Positions 5,533-7,959 of a DNA stretch of 7,959 nt are shown here, piece after piece. The DNA lies in the NCBI GenBank assembly GCA_002438345.1, contig DJUJ01000181.1, positions 25,387-33,345 on the forward strand, read 5' to 3'. The DNA comes from Paenibacillus sp. UBA6285 (GTDB taxonomy: Bacteria; Bacillota; Bacilli; Paenibacillales; Paenibacillaceae). Made by a program: the position numbers and the translations under genes. How positions within the stretch are numbered: position 1 is the stretch's first letter; every line of letters begins with the position of its first letter. A model generated the notes under the pieces. That model was not told the DNA's origin, did not search any database, and was given only the letters and a program-made list of their open reading frames with translations.

Positions 5533-7215
5533 ATGTACCGACTGCTAATCGTCGATGACCTTCCCATTATTGTCGATGGTCTTCTGGAGCTATTCGATGA
5601 GACCGATCATTTGCAACTCGAAGTTATGAAGGCATATTCAGGTGAAGAAGCACTGGAGGTACTGTCTCATCATCGTATCGATATCGTGATTTCAGACATT
5701 AAGATGCCTGGACTGGAAGGGATTGAGCTGCTTCGGGAAATCAAATCCCAGTGGCCGGCCTGCAAAGTTATTTTCTTAACAGGATACAATGATTTTCATT
5801 ATGCAAGGAGCGCAATTACGTACGGTGGGTTCGATTATATTCTGAAGGTCGAAAGTGATGAGAAAATTATTCAGTCCGTAGAACGGGCGATTGAGAAAAT
5901 TGAAGAAGAAAATAACCAAGAACAGATGATCGCTAGAGCGCAATCCAAAATGAGACTGGCATTGCCCTCCCTGCAAAAAGAGTATGTGTGGGAGCTCTTT
6001 CAAGGCAAGCATGTATCGGATAGCCAATTAAAGCAGGTGTTCAAAGAAATCGATATCCCGCTTGATGCGACATTGCCGGTTTACTTGCTCATAGGCAGGG
6101 TAGACGCATGGAAAGAAATGTTCACGACGCCGGATAAAGCGTTATTGACTTACGCCGTACAGAACATTTGCGATGAGTATTTGTCCACGCAGGTCAGATG
6201 CTATTCCGTTGTATTCGAGTTATCCAAAATCGTCTGGATGATTCAACCGAAAATCCCGGATGGATCGTCTATCGAATACGGGGATCAGGATTGGATCAGA
6301 GCTCATCGGTATACGAGCGGTATTCTGGAGACTGTGCAGGGAAATTGCAAGAGATTGCTGGGTTTATCGGTTTCTTTCCTTCTTGGAAGTGAAGCAACGA
6401 CATGGGATAACATATCTGATCGGTTTCACTCGATCAAATACGGCCTGGTACAAGGACATGGATTATTTAATGAGGTCATATTGACCGATAAAGACATTCA
6501 AAGAGAAGTGAACGGTGATCTGAGTGGGAACTACCACGATGCCTTCTATCACGCCCGTGTTCAATTGCTGATGTCTTGTCTCGAGAATAATCATCGGGAG
6601 CAATTCAACAAGCTGTATGCCGAACTAACGTCCATTTGGAATGATGAGGAGTCGCCGAATGAGCGGAAGATCGAACTGTATCATTCGCTTTCAGCTATTT
6701 TTCTGTTCTATATCCATAAGAATCGGGAAATTCGGGATTACATCAATACGCTGATGGATCTGGATAAGTTATATCGCTATGGAGATTCCGCATCATGGTC
6801 GGAGCTGATTCAATACTTCTCGCAAATGGCGGATTTCTTCTTCGAATGGAATGCGCTGCGGGGTACGCAATTGCCGACAGAGGTCGTGAATAAGGTACAT
6901 CGATATATTGAAGAACATATTTCCACTGATATTTCCTTAAATGCGCTGGCCGATTACGTGAGCTTGAATCCATCGTATTTGTCCCGACTTTATAAGCAAA
7001 TCACTGGAATGGGGTTATCTAAATATGTGAACGACTATCGTAACCTGATCGCCAAAGATATGCTGCTCAACACATCGATGAAAGTGAATGAAATTGCTGC
7101 TGCCCTGGGGTACAACTCAGCGCTTGCATTTATTCGCTTCTTCAAGAAGCAGAACGAAACGACGCCGCAAGATTTCCGTATGGCAAGGACCCATATACAG
7201 AATCAAGGTCAATAA
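5533..7215 (+). CDS. YesN-like response regulator with AraC-type DNA-binding domain
   Basis: This 560-residue cytoplasmic transcription factor is the likely partner of the kinase 13 bases upstream. The receiver domain (about 1-120) shows the acidic pair D8-D9, phosphoacceptor D55 in the SDIKMPG segment, T83 of the FLTGYNDF switch region, and K105. The usual Lys-Pro pair after DYIL is Lys-Val here (105-106). Residues about 125-445 form a long linker region typical in length of YesN proteins but without a motif I can name. The C-terminal domain (about 450-550) has two helix-turn-helix units: SLNALADYVSLNPSYLSRLYKQ (split at 468-489) and KVNEIAAALGYNSALAFIRFFKK (split at 517-539), ending in the TPQDFR signature (544-549). 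It probably activates this operon, and the direct repeat at 41-73 is the best candidate target. Confidence 0.93.
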   Translation: MYRLLIVDDLPIIVDGLLELFDETDHLQLEVMKAYSGEEALEVLSHHRIDIVISDIKMPGLEGIELLREIKSQWPACKVIFLTGYNDFHYARSAITYGGFDYILKVESDEKIIQSVERAIEKIEEENNQEQMIARAQSKMRLALPSLQKEYVWELFQGKHVSDSQLKQVFKEIDIPLDATLPVYLLIGRVDAWKEMFTTPDKALLTYAVQNICDEYLSTQVRCYSVVFELSKIVWMIQPKIPDGSSIEYGDQDWIRAHRYTSGILETVQGNCKRLLGLSVSFLLGSEATTWDNISDRFHSIKYGLVQGHGLFNEVILTDKDIQREVNGDLSGNYHDAFYHARVQLLMSCLENNHREQFNKLYAELTSIWNDEESPNERKIELYHSLSAIFLFYIHKNREIRDYINTLMDLDKLYRYGDSASWSELIQYFSQMADFFFEWNALRGTQLPTEVVNKVHRYIEEHISTDISLNALADYVSLNPSYLSRLYKQITGMGLSKYVNDYRNLIAKDMLLNTSMKVNEIAAALGYNSALAFIRFFKKQNETTPQDFRMARTHIQNQGQ

Positions 7216-7294
7216 ATGTATATGAAATGTCAGTAACGATCTCTTTTGCCTCCGTTCCTACCGCCTTACAATGGAAGTACACTAGGTGCGCAAG
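7216..7294 (+). promoter_or_regulatory. Candidate promoter region for the oxidoreductase gene
   Basis: The 92-base gap after the regulator gene holds no clear terminator. TACAAT at 7267-7272 matches the -10 consensus at five of six bases; TTGCCT at 7246-7251 matches -35 at four of six but with a short 15-base spacer. GTATAT at 7218-7223 resembles the core of the repeat at 41-73 and lies at nearly the same distance from the -10 (49 versus 48 bases for the distal copy), but no second copy follows. The oxidoreductase may be transcribed both by read-through and from this site. Confidence 0.33.
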
Positions 7295-7302
7295 AGGAGG
7301 AG
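7295..7302 (+). promoter_or_regulatory. Ribosome binding site for the TTG-started oxidoreductase
   Basis: AGGAGGAG includes a full AGGAGG (7295-7300) seven bases before TTG 7308. No ATG or GTG is available in frame near the expected N terminus, and the nucleotide-binding motif begins only nine residues later, so TTG is the start. Confidence 0.8.
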
Positions 7303-7307
7303 TAGTC

Positions 7308-7959
7308 TTGAGAACATTAACAGCTGTATTACTTGGCGCTGGCAGTCGAGGAAGATATATTTATGGGCCCTACGCGGAGAAGTTCCCGAATGAATTAAAG
7401 ATTGTTGCCGTAGCTGAGCCGGATGATGAACGTAGAAATCGATTTGCAGAGATTCATAGAATTGCCCCAGAGCATGTCTACGATTCTTGGGAGAAAGTAT
7501 TCGATCAGGGTCAAATTGCGGACGTGATGATAATTGCTACGCTCGATCGGATGCATTATATACCAGCGATGAAAGCGATGGAGCTAGGCTATCATGTCAT
7601 GCTAGAGAAGCCGATGTCTCCTTCCATGGAAGAATGCATCGAATTGGAGCAAGCTTCCCTTCGGTATAAGCGATTGCTCGTCGTAACCCATGTCCTGCGA
7701 TATTCCCCGTTCTGGTCTGGGATCAAAAAATGCATCGAAGACGGTGAACTCGGAACGATAGGTACGATTCAATTAACCGAAAATGTGGGCTACCTGCATA
7801 TGACACACAGTTATGTCCGCGGGAATTGGCGCAATTCGGAGGAGACGAGTCCCATGATCCTGGCCAAATCATGCCATGATCTGGATCTCATCTCATGGCT
7901 TATGAATCAACCGTGTACAAGCGTGAGCTCGTACGGATCATTACTGCATTTCAGGGCGG
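7308..7959 (+). CDS. Gfo/Idh/MocA-family NAD(P)-dependent oxidoreductase (3' end outside window)
   Basis: An open frame of 217 codons runs to the window edge without a stop; the rest of the gene lies beyond. The N terminus is a Rossmann fold with VLLGAGSRGR (GxGxxG, residues 10-15), and the strand IVAVAEPD ends in the acidic E37. The family's EKP motif is at 100-102, K101 being the usual catalytic lysine. The second domain starts after THVLRYSP (127-134), and KSCHDLDLISWL (187-198) carries the His/Asp pair of the active site. The stretch HSYVRGNWRNS (167-177) belongs to a subgroup I recall from Paenibacillus-type genomes, though its substrate is not known to me. Such enzymes oxidise, reduce or epimerise sugars, inositols or sugar acids. 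Its position suggests it processes what the transporter imports. Family call is firm; reaction unknown. Confidence 0.9.
   Translation, partial: MRTLTAVLLGAGSRGRYIYGPYAEKFPNELKIVAVAEPDDERRNRFAEIHRIAPEHVYDSWEKVFDQGQIADVMIIATLDRMHYIPAMKAMELGYHVMLEKPMSPSMEECIELEQASLRYKRLLVVTHVLRYSPFWSGIKKCIEDGELGTIGTIQLTENVGYLHMTHSYVRGNWRNSEETSPMILAKSCHDLDLISWLMNQPCTSVSSYGSLLHFRA

Noticed and set aside
7249..7300. CCTCC (7249-7253) could pair with the oxidoreductase ribosome binding site GGAGG (7296-7300).
   Set aside because: Only five base pairs over a 42-base loop, no extension on either side, and the left arm would be absent from a transcript starting near 7279.
7487..7669. A 60-codon plus-strand open frame near the window end.
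   Set aside because: It is out of frame inside the oxidoreductase, whose own frame has the GxGxxG, EKP and CHDLD motifs and runs unbroken from 7308.
1..7959. CRISPR arrays, tRNA or rRNA genes, insertion sequences, phage attachment sites.
   Set aside because: No spaced repeat array, no tRNA-like cloverleaf, no transposase-like protein and no terminal inverted repeats were seen; nearly the whole window is accounted for by the six genes.

Overview
The window reads as a carbohydrate-uptake locus from a Gram-positive Firmicute, most likely Paenibacillus or a close Paenibacillaceae relative. The reasons are a lipoprotein-type LplA-like solute-binding protein, LplB/LplC(YtcP)-like permeases, a YesM/YesN-type two-component pair, strong AGGAGG-type ribosome binding sites, use of GTG and TTG starts, and moderate GC content. 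The genus is inferred from family resemblance, not from a database search.

Layout, all on the + strand: 1-169 is a leader with a candidate promoter and a 20-bp-spaced direct repeat that could be an activator site. 170-1831 encodes the solute-binding lipoprotein. 1845-1878 is an intrinsic terminator. 1921-2826 and 2861-3745 encode the two membrane permeases. 3786-5519 encodes a YesM-like sensor histidine kinase and 5533-7215 its YesN-like AraC-type response regulator. After a 92-base gap with a possible promoter, 7308-7959 holds the first 217 codons of a Gfo/Idh/MocA-family oxidoreductase that starts at TTG and runs off the window.

Proposed working model: the lipoprotein captures an unidentified saccharide outside the membrane and delivers it to the permease pair. 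An ATPase encoded elsewhere (MsmX-type, shared by CUT1 importers) powers transport. The kinase reads an extracellular signal and phosphorylates the response regulator, which would activate the operon, probably through the promoter in front of the lipoprotein gene. The terminator after the lipoprotein gene would make binding protein more abundant than permease and regulators. The oxidoreductase would act on the imported sugar or a derivative. The substrate cannot be read from the sequence.

This is a recognisable family of locus rather than a new system. The most informative points beyond the genes are regulatory: the direct repeat at 41-73, the terminator at 1845-1878, hairpins that enclose both permease stop codons, and a kinase ATP-binding domain with degenerate glycine positions.
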